From: Roseovarius salincola
GTDB taxonomy: Bacteria > Pseudomonadota > Alphaproteobacteria > Rhodobacterales > Rhodobacteraceae
NCBI RefSeq assembly: GCF_026891095.1
Contig: NZ_JAPTNL010000006.1
Location: 1 to 64,000, forward strand
Reading direction: 5' to 3'
Length of the DNA stretch: 64,000 bases
Shown here one piece after another: positions 11,943 to 28,593 of this stretch (its first letter is position 1; each line of letters starts with the position of its first letter). The translations under genes and the position numbers were made by a program. The notes under the pieces are model-generated. The model was not told the DNA's origin, ran no database searches, and saw only the letters and a program-made list of their open reading frames with translations.

Positions 11943-12868
11943 TGGCTGTTCTTGTTCTTGCCGAAGTCAATGACGGAACCCTGGCGATGGACGCCACCGC
12001 CAAGGCCGTGACCGCCGCCGCCAAGCTGGGCGACGTGACCGTGCTGTGTGCCGGGGCCACCTGCGCCGGTGCCGCCGACGAGGCCGCCACGATAGAGGGC
12101 GTCGCCAAGGTGCTTTGCGCCGAGGATGCGCTTTACGGGCACCGCCTTGCGGAACCCGTGGCGCAGCTGGTGGCCGATCTTGCCGCTGATTACGACCATG
12201 TCGTCGCGCCCGCCACCACGGATGCCAAGAACATCCTGCCGCGCGTCGCCGCGCTGCTGGATGTGATGGTCATCACCGACGCCTCGGGCGTGGTCGATGC
12301 CGACACGTTCGAGCGTCCGATCTATGCCGGGAACGCGATCCAGAAGGTGAAATCCTCGGATGCCAAGAAGGTCGTCAGCTTCCGCACCTCGACATTCGAT
12401 GCGGCGGGCACCGGCAATTCCGCGCCCGTCGAAAAGATCGGCGCCGCCGCCGATCCGGGCCTGTCGGAATGGGTCGAGGACAAGGTCGCCGAAACCGACC
12501 GCCCGGAACTCACCTCGGCGGGTATCGTCGTGTCGGGTGGCCGTGGCGTCGGCTCGGAAGAGGATTTCGCGATGATCGAGAAGCTGGCCGACAAGCTGGG
12601 CGCCGCCGTCGGCGCGTCCCGCGCGGCGGTCGACTCGGGCTTTGCCCCCAACGACTGGCAGGTCGGGCAGACCGGCAAGGTCGTGGCTCCCGCGCTTTAC
12701 ATCGCCGTGGGCATATCGGGCGCGATCCAGCACCTTGCGGGGATGAAGGATTCCAAGATCATCGTCGCCATCAACAAGGACGAAGAAGCGCCGATCTTCC
12801 AGGTCGCCGATTATGGCCTCGTGGCCGACCTCTTTGCCGCCGTGCCGGAACTGACCGAGAAGCTCTGA
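11942..12868 (+). CDS. etfA: Electron transfer flavoprotein alpha subunit
   Basis: The 308-residue product starts [14 protein letters not shown] and ends with the conserved FAD-binding domain, including [46 protein letters not shown] and [16 protein letters not shown]. It carries the redox-active FAD of ETF and delivers electrons to the quinone pool via ETF-QO. A GTG lies 3 bases upstream of the chosen ATG; the ATG gives the usual TGATG overlap with etfB. The pair is a complete bicistronic operon closed by a strong terminator 25 bases downstream. Confidence 0.97.
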   Translation: MAVLVLAEVNDGTLAMDATAKAVTAAAKLGDVTVLCAGATCAGAADEAATIEGVAKVLCAEDALYGHRLAEPVAQLVADLAADYDHVVAPATTDAKNILPRVAALLDVMVITDASGVVDADTFERPIYAGNAIQKVKSSDAKKVVSFRTSTFDAAGTGNSAPVEKIGAAADPGLSEWVEDKVAETDRPELTSAGIVVSGGRGVGSEEDFAMIEKLADKLGAAVGASRAAVDSGFAPNDWQVGQTGKVVAPALYIAVGISGAIQHLAGMKDSKIIVAINKDEEAPIFQVADYGLVADLFAAVPELTEKL

Positions 12869-12893
12869 GCTGCGCCCGAACCGACAAGACGAG

Positions 12894-12920
12894 AGGCCCG
12901 CCATCCCGGCGGGCCTTTTT
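12894..12920 (+). terminator. Rho-independent terminator of etfBA
   Basis: A perfect 9-bp stem (AGGCCCGCC with GGCGGGCCT) closes a 5-base loop and is followed by a run of T. It starts 25 bases after the etfA stop codon. Confidence 0.9.
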
Positions 12921-13215
12921 CGTGGCGAGGGTCGGGAAGCGGGGCGGAAAGTCGGCTGTCGCGCCCTGACCGGGTCAATCCGCCGCAAGGGGGCATGGCG
13001 CCCGGAGGACCGTTTTCACATGCAGAAACCGGCAACCAAAAGCCACGAAGCAGAATGGCGCGCGGGCCGGATTCCCGATGCAAAACAACGGCAAGCGGGA
13101 TTTTTCTGCGCCTGCGAAATCCGGCTCTGCATACGATGGTATTCATGTAAGTTATTGATATATTGACTTTTTTCGGAATTTCCGCACCCTTGGCCTCATC
13201 AAGGGAGAGGCATCT
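12921..13215. other. Intergenic region upstream of the hydratase gene, no gene seen
   Basis: About 295 bases with no credible coding frame. The segment 13140-13185 is clearly more AT-rich than its surroundings (contains TTATTGATATATTGAC), so it probably holds the promoter of the hydratase/CoA-transferase operon, but I could not settle a single -35/-10 pair. Confidence 0.4.
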
Positions 13216-14076
13216 ATGGATCAGCTCAATGTCAGCGCATGGGAAGGGCGTGCCGAATGTCGCCATGGCGTCGTCAGCGAGGCCCAGGCGGCGCAGATTC
13301 ACGCCACGCTGGGCGCGCCGGGCAGCCCGCCGCCGCGTGAGGGCGAGGCGATGGCGCCGCTCTGGCATTGGTGCGCGTTCAATCCGACGGCGCCCCAGGA
13401 GGAGTTGGCGCGCGACGGGCACCCCGCGCCGGGGGGTTTTCTGCCGCCGCTGCGCCTTGAGCGGCGGATGTGGGCCAGCGGCAACCTGACCTTCGGCGCG
13501 CCGCTGCGTGTGGGCGAGCGGCTGACCAAGCATTCCTTCATCAGTCGGGTGGCCGAGAAAGAAGGCAAGACCGGGCCGATGGTGCTGGTGTCGGTGGATC
13601 ACCGGATTCATGGCGAGCGCGGGCTGGCGATCGAGGAGCGCCAGCACATCGTCTATCTCGACATCCCCGACAGGTTCCGCCCGCCCGCCACGCGGCCTCT
13701 GCCCGAAACACCGGCGCTTCATGAGCAGATTACGCTGAGCGAGGCGCTGCTGTTTCGCTACTCGGCGCTGACCTTCAACGCGCATCGCATTCATTACGAC
13801 CTGCCCTATGCCCGCGACGTCGAGCACTACCCCGGCCTCGTGGTCCATGCCCCGTTGCAGGCAAGCTGGCTGATCCGGGCGGCAAGCGCCCACAAGGGCC
13901 GCCCGCCGCGCCATTTCGATTTCCGCGCGGTGCATCCTGTTTTCCTGAGCCCCGGCGACAGCCGCGATCTTGAGATCATGGGCGAGGAGGACGAGACCGG
14001 CGCGCTGAACCTGTGCAGCGGCCAACAGGGTCATCAGGGCATGCAGGCCACAGCCATCTGGGAGGAAACGGTATGA
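13216..14076 (+). CDS. Two-hot-dog acyl-CoA hydratase (mesaconyl-C4-CoA hydratase / FAS1-like dehydratase type)
   Basis: The 286-residue protein has an N-terminal MaoC-like half (GGFLPPLRLERRMWASGNL) and a C-terminal hot-dog half with FRYSALTFNAHRIHYD at residues 180-195, which holds the hydratase Asn/His signature. This layout matches HTD2-like and mesaconyl-C4-CoA hydratase proteins, which add water to branched or dicarboxylic enoyl-CoAs. Its stop overlaps the start of a family III CoA-transferase as ATGA, so the two act in one pathway, plausibly C4/C5 dicarboxyl-CoA metabolism (mesaconate, citramalate or itaconate). The ATG at 13216 follows GGGAGAGG. The exact substrate is inference. Confidence 0.85.
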   Translation: MDQLNVSAWEGRAECRHGVVSEAQAAQIHATLGAPGSPPPREGEAMAPLWHWCAFNPTAPQEELARDGHPAPGGFLPPLRLERRMWASGNLTFGAPLRVGERLTKHSFISRVAEKEGKTGPMVLVSVDHRIHGERGLAIEERQHIVYLDIPDRFRPPATRPLPETPALHEQITLSEALLFRYSALTFNAHRIHYDLPYARDVEHYPGLVVHAPLQASWLIRAASAHKGRPPRHFDFRAVHPVFLSPGDSRDLEIMGEEDETGALNLCSGQQGHQGMQATAIWEETV

Positions 14077-15311
14077 ACAGGATGTTGAACGGAATGCGCG
14101 TGGTCGAAGGATCGGCCTTCGTGGCGGTTCCGCTGGCGGGAATGACGCTGGCGCAGATGGGCGCCGAGGTGATCCGCTTCGACCGGATCGAAGGCGGGCT
14201 TGATGCGGGGCGCTGGCCATTGGCGCCATCGGGGCAAAGCCTGTTCTGGGCGGGGCTCAACAAGGGCAAGAAATCCGTCGCGGTCAATATGCGCAGCCCC
14301 GAGGGGCAGGAGTTGGTGACGCGGATCATCACCGCGCCGGGCAAGGATGCGGGCATGTTCCTGACCAATCTGCGGGTGCGCGGCTGGATGGATCACGAAA
14401 CGCTGAGCCAGCACCGGCGCGACCTGATCATGGTCACGCTGATGGGTGACAGGCAGGGCCGCCCCCAGGTGGATTACACCGTCAACCCGGCGCTGGGCAT
14501 CCCGGACATGACCGGCCCCGAGGGCCATGACGCGCCGGTGGCCGGGGCGCTGCCGGCCTGGGATCTGATCGCGGGCAACATGGTTGTGTCGTCGCTTCTG
14601 GCCGCCGAGCGTCATCGCCTGCGCCACGGTGAGGGGCAGGAGGTGGAGATCGCTCTCAAGGACGTGGCGGCGGCGACGATCGGCCATCTGGGCATGATCG
14701 GCGATGCAGTGGTGAACGGCGCGGATCGTGGCAAGGCGGGCAATGCGCTTTATGGTGCCTATGGTCAGGATTTCACCTGTGCCTGCGGGCGCCGGGTGAT
14801 GGTGATCGGGCTGACGGGGCGGCAATGGGGCGGTCTTGTGAAGGCCACCGACAGCGGCGAGGCGATGGAGGCGCTGGCGCGGGAAAGCGGGCGCGATCTG
14901 CGCGACGAGGGTGCGCGCTGGGAATTGCGCCACGAGATCACGGCGCTGCTTCGCCCCTGGTTCGCGGCGCGACGGGTCGAGGATTTTGCGGAGGAGTTCG
15001 AGAAACGCGGTCTGACCTGGTCGGTTTTTCGAAGCGTGCGGGAGGCGCTGCGCGAGGATCCCGACCTGAGCGAGGCGAACCCGATGTTCTCGATGCTGGA
15101 CCAGCCCGGCCTTGGGCGCTTTCCGGTGCCGGGTCATCCCGGCGCCTTCTCGGCGCGCCCACGCATCAGGCCCGAACCGGCCCCCGCGCTGGGCCAGCAC
15201 ACCGAGGAGATCCTGGGTGATGTGGCGCGCCTGAGCGAGACCGAGATCGCGCAGCTTTTCGACAAGGGGGTCGTGCAAAGCCCGCGCCATGCGGCGCGTT
15301 CGGCCGCCTGA
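14073..15311 (+). CDS. Family III (CaiB/BaiF type) CoA-transferase
   Basis: The 412-residue protein begins with LNGMRVVEGSAFVAVPLAGM and LAQMGAEVIRFDRI, the standard N-terminus of family III CoA-transferases, followed by LNKGKKSVAVN. A candidate catalytic aspartate is D164 in PAWDLIAGN. These enzymes move CoA between carboxylic acids through an aspartyl-CoA anhydride. Coupling to the hydratase through ATGA suggests they act on the same acid; a mesaconyl-CoA C1-C4 transferase role is an attractive possibility but not proven. The start at 14073 is preferred over the longer frame because it lies after GGAGGAAA and gives family-typical sequence at once. Confidence 0.9.
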   Translation: MNRMLNGMRVVEGSAFVAVPLAGMTLAQMGAEVIRFDRIEGGLDAGRWPLAPSGQSLFWAGLNKGKKSVAVNMRSPEGQELVTRIITAPGKDAGMFLTNLRVRGWMDHETLSQHRRDLIMVTLMGDRQGRPQVDYTVNPALGIPDMTGPEGHDAPVAGALPAWDLIAGNMVVSSLLAAERHRLRHGEGQEVEIALKDVAAATIGHLGMIGDAVVNGADRGKAGNALYGAYGQDFTCACGRRVMVIGLTGRQWGGLVKATDSGEAMEALARESGRDLRDEGARWELRHEITALLRPWFAARRVEDFAEEFEKRGLTWSVFRSVREALREDPDLSEANPMFSMLDQPGLGRFPVPGHPGAFSARPRIRPEPAPALGQHTEEILGDVARLSETEIAQLFDKGVVQSPRHAARSAA

Positions 15312-15366
15312 ACCGGGGCGTGGCGCGAAGATTGGCCGCGGCGTGAGAAAAACGCGCCAATGCGGC

Positions 15367-15395
15367 TTGATTCCCGGCAAGCGATGGCGTAATCC
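15367..15395 (+). promoter_or_regulatory. Candidate promoter of tRNA-Trp
   Basis: TTGATT at 15367-15372 and TAATCC at 15390-15395 are separated by exactly 17 bases. The tRNA begins 12 bases after the -10 element. This fits a sigma-70 promoter, but it was found by eye only. Confidence 0.45.
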
Positions 15396-15407
15396 CGCGC
15401 TTGGCGT

Positions 15408-15483
15408 AGGGGTATAGCTCAGCTGGTAGAGCGACGGTCTCCAAAACCGTAGGTCGCGGGTTCGAGCCCTGCTGCCCCTGCCA
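15408..15483 (+). tRNA. trpT: tRNA-Trp (anticodon CCA)
   Basis: A 76-base cloverleaf: the acceptor AGGGGTA pairs with TGCCCCT (one G-T pair), the D-arm is GCTC/GAGC, the anticodon loop is CTCCAAA with CCA at positions 34-36, the T-arm holds GTTCGA, and an encoded CCA ends the gene. Its position ahead of secE-nusG-rplKAJL-rpoBC is the usual bacterial arrangement. Confidence 0.97.
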
Positions 15484-15692
15484 ACCAACCTTTCCAATCA
15501 TGAATATCCGCTGGAACAGGGCCGCCGCCTGAGCGGGTGTCGGGCTGTGCGGGCAATGAGTGCGCGCCGCAAATCCGCCGCAGTTGCGCCGTTCTTCTGC
15601 CACGGTCCGGCCTTAGAGATGACGTGAATGCCGCCGGCCCGGAGCCGGGGGTCCTTTTCTGCGTGGGGGCGTGGAATGGAATGCGTGCTGTC

Positions 15693-15941
15693 ATGAGCGA
15701 AGATCCGACATATCGCGGCGATGAACTGCCACGGGATGCGCACGGCGTGCCGCATGCGCGCGGCGCGGGCCTTGATGCGCCCGACAGCGCGCGGGACATG
15801 ATCCGCAAGGTGATGCAGGAAGACGACCGCCCGACCCGCCACAAGCGCCTGCCGAAACTGGAGCCGCCTGAGCCCGCGCCCGCGCGCGCCCGGCGGCGGG
15901 GCAGGGACAGGGCGGCCAATGCCGCGCCGCGCCGCCGTTAA
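15693..15941 (+). CDS. Small hypothetical hydrophilic protein
   Basis: The 82-residue product (MSEDPTYRGDELPRDAHGVPHARG...) is strongly charged: acidic in its first half, with a basic tail rich in Arg, Pro and Ala. No membrane segment or known motif is visible. The ATG at 15693 is chosen; an in-frame ATG 12 bases upstream (15681) is also possible. The gene lies between tRNA-Trp and secE, a place where Rhodobacterales often carry small lineage-specific genes, and directly precedes another small reading frame. Codon use resembles the neighbours, which supports a real gene, but the function is unknown. Confidence 0.5.
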   Translation: MSEDPTYRGDELPRDAHGVPHARGAGLDAPDSARDMIRKVMQEDDRPTRHKRLPKLEPPEPAPARARRRGRDRAANAAPRRR

Positions 15942-15983
15942 AGGCTGCGCGCGGGCCATGTCTGGCTGCTGGCGATTGCGCTG

Positions 15984-16316
15984 GTGATGGTCTGGAAGCC
16001 GCTTTTGCTGCCGCTGATCGTGCTGGTCGCCTTCTGGATCGCGCTGGTCTGTTATCTGACCCTGGGTCACGAGCGGGTGGCGGCGGCCTGCGCGCGAATG
16101 TGGTCAAGGTTCGCGGCGCGCTGGCCCGCACGCGCCGCGCGGGTGCGCCATCGGGGTGATGCATTGGCCCTTTGGTGGGACGGTGTGCTGGACCGTCTGC
16201 CCGAGAAATGGGCCGCGCGGCTGGCGCTGCCGGACCTTTCGGGAGATGCGCCGGGCCTGCCCGAGGATGCGCCAGACCCGTTCGAGAGGCTTGCCGCGCG
16301 CAACCGCGAATGCTGA
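15984..16316 (+). CDS. Small hypothetical membrane protein
   Basis: The frame encodes about 110 residues from the GTG at 15984 (an ATG follows at 15987): one hydrophobic helix (KPLLLPLIVLVAFWIALVCY), then a basic segment and an acidic Pro-rich tail. In the same frame, hydrophobic codons continue upstream to 15942, just after the stop of the preceding gene, but contain no ATG, GTG or TTG before 15984. The annotated start may therefore be too short, with a CTG at 15945 as an alternative. It lies upstream of secE. Function unknown. Confidence 0.5.
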   Translation: MMVWKPLLLPLIVLVAFWIALVCYLTLGHERVAAACARMWSRFAARWPARAARVRHRGDALALWWDGVLDRLPEKWAARLALPDLSGDAPGLPEDAPDPFERLAARNREC

Positions 16317-16409
16317 GCGCCGGGGGCGGGGGCGTCAGAGCCCTTGAATTCGCGGGCATGGCCGCGTATGTCGCCGGTCAAGCGATCAAACGAGAGAAGA
16401 ACAGCGCCC

Positions 16410-16607
16410 ATGGCACGCACCAATCCGCTTCAATTCATTCAGCAGGTCCGCGCAGAGGTGGCCAAGGTGATCTGGCCGACGCGCCGCGAGGTGCTGCTGA
16501 CCACGGTCATGGTCCTGATCATGGCGGCGCTGACGGCCGTGTTCTTTGCGCTGGTCGATCTGGGTATCCGCAGCGGGTTGCAGGGTATCCTGTCCCTGTT
16601 CGGCTGA
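16410..16607 (+). CDS. secE: Preprotein translocase subunit SecE
   Basis: The 65-residue protein (MARTNPLQFIQQVRAEVAKV...) has the SecE core motif VIWPTRREVLLTT followed by a single membrane helix. It clamps the SecY channel of the general secretion translocon in the inner membrane. The single-helix short form is normal outside the enterobacteria. The frame opens 22 codons earlier, but those residues are atypical and the ATG at 16410 gives the standard family length. It precedes nusG by 191 bases, as in most bacteria. Confidence 0.95.
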   Translation: MARTNPLQFIQQVRAEVAKVIWPTRREVLLTTVMVLIMAALTAVFFALVDLGIRSGLQGILSLFG

Positions 16608-16681
16608 AGACCAAGAAAATCCTGCGCTGGCCCTTGAATCCAAGGGCGATCACGGGTAATTGGCGGCACACTCCGGAACAT

Positions 16682-16716
16682 GGCGCGCGGCGAATCAGGT
16701 TGCGCGCCGATTTTTG
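16682..16716 (+). terminator. Terminator-like hairpin between secE and nusG
   Basis: GGCGCGC at 16682-16688 pairs with GCGCGCC at 16702-16708, followed by GATTTTTG. The stem is short with a 13-base loop, so it may be a partial terminator or processing site that separates secE from the nusG transcript. Confidence 0.5.
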
Positions 16717-16798
16717 TTTCGGGGACTTTGGGTGAAAGCCCAGGAAATTCAAGGCTTTCGGCCTGTCTCGGCCGGCAAACGACAAGGGCATCTCGAAT

Positions 16799-17332
16799 AT
16801 GGCGAAGCGGTGGTACTCGGTCAGTGTTCTCTCGAACTTCGAGAAGAAAATCGCCGAGCAGATCAGGCAATCCGTAGCCGAGCAGAATCTCGAAGAGGAT
16901 ATCGACGAGGTTCTGGTGCCCACCGAAGAGGTGATCGAGGTGCGCCGCGGCAAGAAAGTGACGGCAGAGCGCCGCTTCATGCCGGGTTACGTGCTGGTGC
17001 ATATGGAGATGTCGGACAAGGGCTATCACCTGATCAACTCGATCAACCGCGTGACCGGCTTCCTTGGTCCGCAGGGCCGCCCGATGCCGATGCGCGATGC
17101 CGAGGTGAACACGATCCTGAATCGCGTCCAGGAGGGCGAGGATTCGCCGCGCACCCTGATCCATTTCGAGGTGGGCGAGAAGGTCAAGGTCAACGACGGC
17201 CCGTTCGAGGATTTCGACGGGATGGTCGAGGAAGTGGACGAAGACAACCAGCGCCTCAAGGTGACGGTGTCGATCTTTGGCCGGGAAACCCCGGTGGAAC
17301 TGGAATTCACGCAGGTCACCAAGCAGGTCTGA
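16799..17332 (+). CDS. nusG: Transcription termination/antitermination protein NusG
   Basis: The 177-residue protein starts [20 protein letters not shown]. It has the NGN domain, with [18 protein letters not shown], and a C-terminal KOW domain with [20 protein letters not shown] and [16 protein letters not shown]. It binds RNA polymerase beta-prime, increases processivity and links transcription to Rho or to ribosomes. The length is standard, and it lies just ahead of rplK as usual. Confidence 0.97.
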   Translation: MAKRWYSVSVLSNFEKKIAEQIRQSVAEQNLEEDIDEVLVPTEEVIEVRRGKKVTAERRFMPGYVLVHMEMSDKGYHLINSINRVTGFLGPQGRPMPMRDAEVNTILNRVQEGEDSPRTLIHFEVGEKVKVNDGPFEDFDGMVEEVDEDNQRLKVTVSIFGRETPVELEFTQVTKQV

Positions 17333-17438
17333 CGTGTGAACCGTGGGAGGCGAGGGTGCCGCGGCATCCGGACCGGACCACACGACTGAGACCCCGAAGG
17401 GCGCGCCCCGAGGGGAGTTGGAAAGAAGGAGAGGCCAG

Positions 17439-17864
17439 ATGGCCAAGAAACTCGCAGGCAAGATGAAGCTGCAAGTGCCCGCAGGTCAAGCGAACCCGTC
17501 CCCCCCCGTGGGTCCGGCGCTGGGTCAGCGCGGCATCAACATCATGGAATTCTGCAAGGCGTTCAACGCCAAGACGCAGGACATGGAACCCGGTGCCCCG
17601 TGCCCGACGCTGATCACCTATTATCAGGACAAGTCCTTTGAAATGGACATCAAGACGCCCCCCGCGTCCTATTACCTGAAAAAGGCCGCCAAGCTGAAAT
17701 CCGGCTCCAAGACGCCCGGCCGCGATACCGCGGGCAGCGTCAGCACCAAGCAGGTGCGCGAGATCGCGGAAGCGAAGTGGAAAGACCTGAACGCGAACGA
17801 CGTCGAAGCCGCGATGAAGATCATTCTCGGCAGCGCGCGCTCCATGGGCATCGAGGTGAAATAA
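17439..17864 (+). CDS. rplK: 50S ribosomal protein L11
   Basis: The 141-residue protein begins [20 protein letters not shown] and contains [22 protein letters not shown], the N-terminal L11 signature, and the C-terminal rRNA-binding domain ending [13 protein letters not shown]. It forms the GTPase-associated centre with 23S rRNA and is the site sensed by RelA. The ATG at 17439 follows the ribosome site AAGGAGAGG. It precedes rplA by one base, so the two form the classic L11 operon. Confidence 0.98.
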   Translation: MAKKLAGKMKLQVPAGQANPSPPVGPALGQRGINIMEFCKAFNAKTQDMEPGAPCPTLITYYQDKSFEMDIKTPPASYYLKKAAKLKSGSKTPGRDTAGSVSTKQVREIAEAKWKDLNANDVEAAMKIILGSARSMGIEVK

Positions 17865-17865
17865 G

Positions 17866-18564
17866 ATGGCAAAGCTTGGAAAACGTATCCGCGCCGCCCG
17901 TGAAGCATTCGCCGGCAAGGAAGAATTGAGCGTCGAAGAGGCCGTGGCCCTGATCAAGGCCAACGCGAAGGCCAAGTTCGACGAGACGATCGAGATATCG
18001 ATGAACCTGGGTGTCGATCCGCGCCACGCCGACCAGATGGTCCGCGGCGTCGTCGGCCTGCCCAACGGCACCGGCAAGGACGTGCGCGTCGCCGTGTTCG
18101 CCCGTGGTGCCAAGGCCGAAGAGGCACAGGCCGCGGGGGCCGACATCGTCGGCGCCGAGGATCTGATGGAAACCGTTCAGGGCGGTACGATCGAGTTCGA
18201 TCGCTGCATCGCCACGCCGGACATGATGCCGATCGTCGGTCGTCTGGGCAAGGTTCTTGGCCCGCGCAACCTGATGCCGAACCCCAAGGTCGGCACGGTC
18301 ACCATGGACGTGGCCGAGGCGGTCAAGAACGCCAAGGGCGGTGAAGTGCAGTTCAAGGCCGAGAAGGCCGGTGTGGTTCACGCCGGTGTCGGCAAGGCGT
18401 CCTTTGACGAGGGCAAGCTGGTCGAGAACGTGCGCGCCTTCGTGGCCGCCGTGTCCAAGGCCAAGCCGACCGGTGCAAAGGGCACCTACATGAAGAAGAT
18501 CTCGCTGACCTCGACCATGGGGCCGGGTGTCAGCATCGACGTGAACAACGCCGCGGCGGAATGA
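17866..18564 (+). CDS. rplA: 50S ribosomal protein L1
   Basis: The 232-residue product ([19 protein letters not shown]...) shows the L1 features [20 protein letters not shown] and [20 protein letters not shown], the family signature. L1 forms the stalk at the E site and, in many bacteria, represses translation of its own rplKA messenger. It follows rplK by one base. The rplJ leader begins directly downstream. Confidence 0.98.
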   Translation: MAKLGKRIRAAREAFAGKEELSVEEAVALIKANAKAKFDETIEISMNLGVDPRHADQMVRGVVGLPNGTGKDVRVAVFARGAKAEEAQAAGADIVGAEDLMETVQGGTIEFDRCIATPDMMPIVGRLGKVLGPRNLMPNPKVGTVTMDVAEAVKNAKGGEVQFKAEKAGVVHAGVGKASFDEGKLVENVRAFVAAVSKAKPTGAKGTYMKKISLTSTMGPGVSIDVNNAAAE

Positions 18565-18578
18565 GATGAGAATTTGCG

Positions 18579-18814
18579 CCGGCCCTTCGGGGCCGGGGCG
18601 AATGGCGGGGCCGTTTTCCGGCACCGTCCTGTCCGAGATGGAGGGTTGGGCGAGCGCCCTATAATTCCTTCCTGAGATGGGGAACGAGATGAGATTCAGC
18701 GAAGGCCGTTGCCTTCGGGTGATCTTTGGCTCGGGACCCTGACTTTGGACCCGAACGGCGGGGTAACCCGCCAAAACTGAGCCGGGGGGAAACCCCCCAA
18801 ACTGGAGTGAAACT
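18579..18814 (+). promoter_or_regulatory. Structured 5' leader of rplJ (candidate L10 autoregulatory leader)
   Basis: The non-coding stretch between rplA and rplJ contains several clean hairpins. CCGGCCC-TTCG-GGGCCGG lies at 18579-18596 and CGAAGGC-CGTT-GCCTTCG at 18700-18717. A TCGGG/CCCGA stem lies at 18731-18754, GGCGGG-GTAA-CCCGCC at 18757-18772 and GGGGGG-AAA-CCCCCC at 18784-18798. The last is followed by the ribosome site GGAG, 7 bases before the rplJ start. L10-L12 autorepression through such a leader is established in many bacteria; the assignment here is by position and structure only. Confidence 0.5.
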
Positions 18815-19333
18815 GTGGATAGAGCCCAGAAAGAGAAAGTGGTCGAGGAACTCGGCCAGATCTTCGAAAGCTCTGGCGTCGTAGTGGTAGCCCACTACGC
18901 GGGTCTGACAGTTGCCGAGATGCAGGATCTTCGTGCGCGCGCCCGCGCCGCCGAGGCATCCGTTCGCGTCGCCAAGAACAGGCTCGCCAAGATCGCCCTT
19001 GAGGGCAAGCCGTGCGAAAGCATTGCTGGCTTCCTTTCGGGTATGACCGTTCTGACCTATTCCGAAGACCCCGTGTCCGCCGCCAAGGTGGCCGAGGGTT
19101 TCGCCAAGGACCACTCGAAATTCGAGATCCTCGGCGGGGCAATGGGAACGGACGCTCTGGACCGTGCCGGTGTCAAAGCCGTGTCCGACATGCCTTCGCG
19201 CGAAGAGCTTCTTGCTCAGATCGCCGGTATGCTGGGCGCACCCGCTTCGAACATCGCCGGTGCAATTGGCGCACCTGCTTCGAACATCGCGAGCATCCTT
19301 TCGACCATCGAAGAGAAGGCCGAAGCCGCGTAA
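18815..19333 (+). CDS. rplJ: 50S ribosomal protein L10
   Basis: The 172-residue protein reads from a GTG at 18815 ([20 protein letters not shown]) and contains [17 protein letters not shown] and [12 protein letters not shown], typical of L10. L10 anchors the L7/L12 dimers of the ribosomal stalk. The GTG start is supported by GGAG 7 bases upstream; no nearby ATG fits. The C-terminal helix carries a tandem repeat of the segment GAPASNIA, then a Glu/Ala-rich end where the L12 dimers dock. It is followed by rplL after 75 bases. Confidence 0.96.
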   Translation: MDRAQKEKVVEELGQIFESSGVVVVAHYAGLTVAEMQDLRARARAAEASVRVAKNRLAKIALEGKPCESIAGFLSGMTVLTYSEDPVSAAKVAEGFAKDHSKFEILGGAMGTDALDRAGVKAVSDMPSREELLAQIAGMLGAPASNIAGAIGAPASNIASILSTIEEKAEAA

Positions 19334-19408
19334 GCAAGGCAACTGGAATATCCGCGTATGGGTCCAGGCCCGACGTTGGAACACATCTTAAATGGAAAGA
19401 GCTGAACA

Positions 19409-19789
19409 ATGGCTGATCTGAAAAAACTTGCTGAAGAGATCGTTGGACTGACGCTTCTCGAAGCACAAGAACTGAAAACCATCCTGAAAGACGAATACGG
19501 CATCGAGCCCGCCGCTGGCGGCGCGGTCATGATGGCTGGCCCTGCTGGCGACGCTGGCGGTGCAGAAGCCGAAGAGCAGACCGAATTCGACGTCATCCTG
19601 AAATCGGCCGGTGCCTCCAAGATCAACGTGATCAAGGAAGTCCGCGCGATCACCGGTCTGGGCCTGAAAGAAGCCAAGGATCTGGTCGAAGCCGGTGGCA
19701 AGGCCGTCAAGGAAGGCGTCTCGAAGGACGAAGCCGAAGAGCTGAAGACGAAGCTCGAAGAAGCTGGCGCCGAGATCGAACTCAAGTAA
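19409..19789 (+). CDS. rplL: 50S ribosomal protein L7/L12
   Basis: The 126-residue acidic protein starts [20 protein letters not shown] (L10-binding N-terminal domain). An Ala/Gly-rich hinge (about 35-55) follows, and then the globular domain [21 protein letters not shown] and [21 protein letters not shown], which contacts translation factors. It is the flexible stalk protein of the 50S subunit and is made in excess of the other r-proteins. The length is standard. Confidence 0.98.
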   Translation: MADLKKLAEEIVGLTLLEAQELKTILKDEYGIEPAAGGAVMMAGPAGDAGGAEAEEQTEFDVILKSAGASKINVIKEVRAITGLGLKEAKDLVEAGGKAVKEGVSKDEAEELKTKLEEAGAEIELK

Positions 19790-19824
19790 TCGGCGTTCCG
19801 GGGTGAGCCCGGTTGAAAACATGA

Positions 19825-19852
19825 GGCTGGGTCCGGACTACCGGGCCCAGCC
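19825..19852 (+). promoter_or_regulatory. Intercistronic hairpin between rplL and rpoB
   Basis: A 12-bp stem (19825-19836 with 19841-19852, one G-T pair) closes an ACTA loop. No T run follows, so by itself it is not a terminator; it may be an RNA processing or stabilising element 35 bases after rplL. Confidence 0.55.
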
Positions 19853-19866
19853 GAACCTATCTTAGC

Positions 19867-19892
19867 AAGACCCTGGATGTTCAGGGTTTTTC
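19867..19892 (+). terminator. Attenuator-type terminator between rplL and rpoB
   Basis: ACCCTG at 19870-19875 pairs with CAGGGT at 19882-19887; flanking A and T bases lengthen the stem, and the hairpin ends in a run of five T. It lies between the abundant rplL message and rpoB. In E. coli a terminator here lowers rpoBC relative to r-protein output; the same role is inferred. Confidence 0.65.
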
Positions 19893-20030
19893 TAAGGCGA
19901 GGTTCTCGCGATCGGGAGGCCCCTGGTGGGACAGGGGCCGGGAATGGATCGCACCCGCCATCTCGAAAGGCCGTGCTGCTGGAGCCCGACAGCAGGTGCG
20001 GCCGGTGAGAAACGAAAGGTGACCAGACAC

Positions 20031-24170
<4,140 letters not shown>

Positions 24171-24224
24171 CGGCGGGGTTCCCCGCCGTCCCCATCCCCT
24201 CTGCCAGCCTTCAAGGATTTGAAC

Positions 24225-28469
<4,245 letters not shown>

Positions 28470-28494
28470 ACCACGCGCATTGCGCATCCAAGGC

Positions 28495-28525
28495 AAAGGC
28501 CCCGCGGTTGATCCGCGGGGCCTTT
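28495..28525 (+). terminator. Rho-independent terminator of the rpoBC operon
   Basis: A perfect 13-bp stem (AAAGGCCCCGCGG at 28495-28507 with CCGCGGGGCCTTT at 28513-28525) around a 5-base loop, 26 bases after the rpoC stop. The A/T ends of the stem supply the T run. Confidence 0.88.
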
Positions 28526-28593
28526 CGCCATTGAAGGGGCTGCGCAAGGGCGCGCATGAAAACCCTTGCAATCATGGGCAGGACCGACAATCG

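Noticed and set aside
15419..15497. Protein-coding frames running through tRNA-Trp with sequences such as RGSRARTRDLRF.
   Set aside because: They are the usual false frames produced by translating a tRNA gene.
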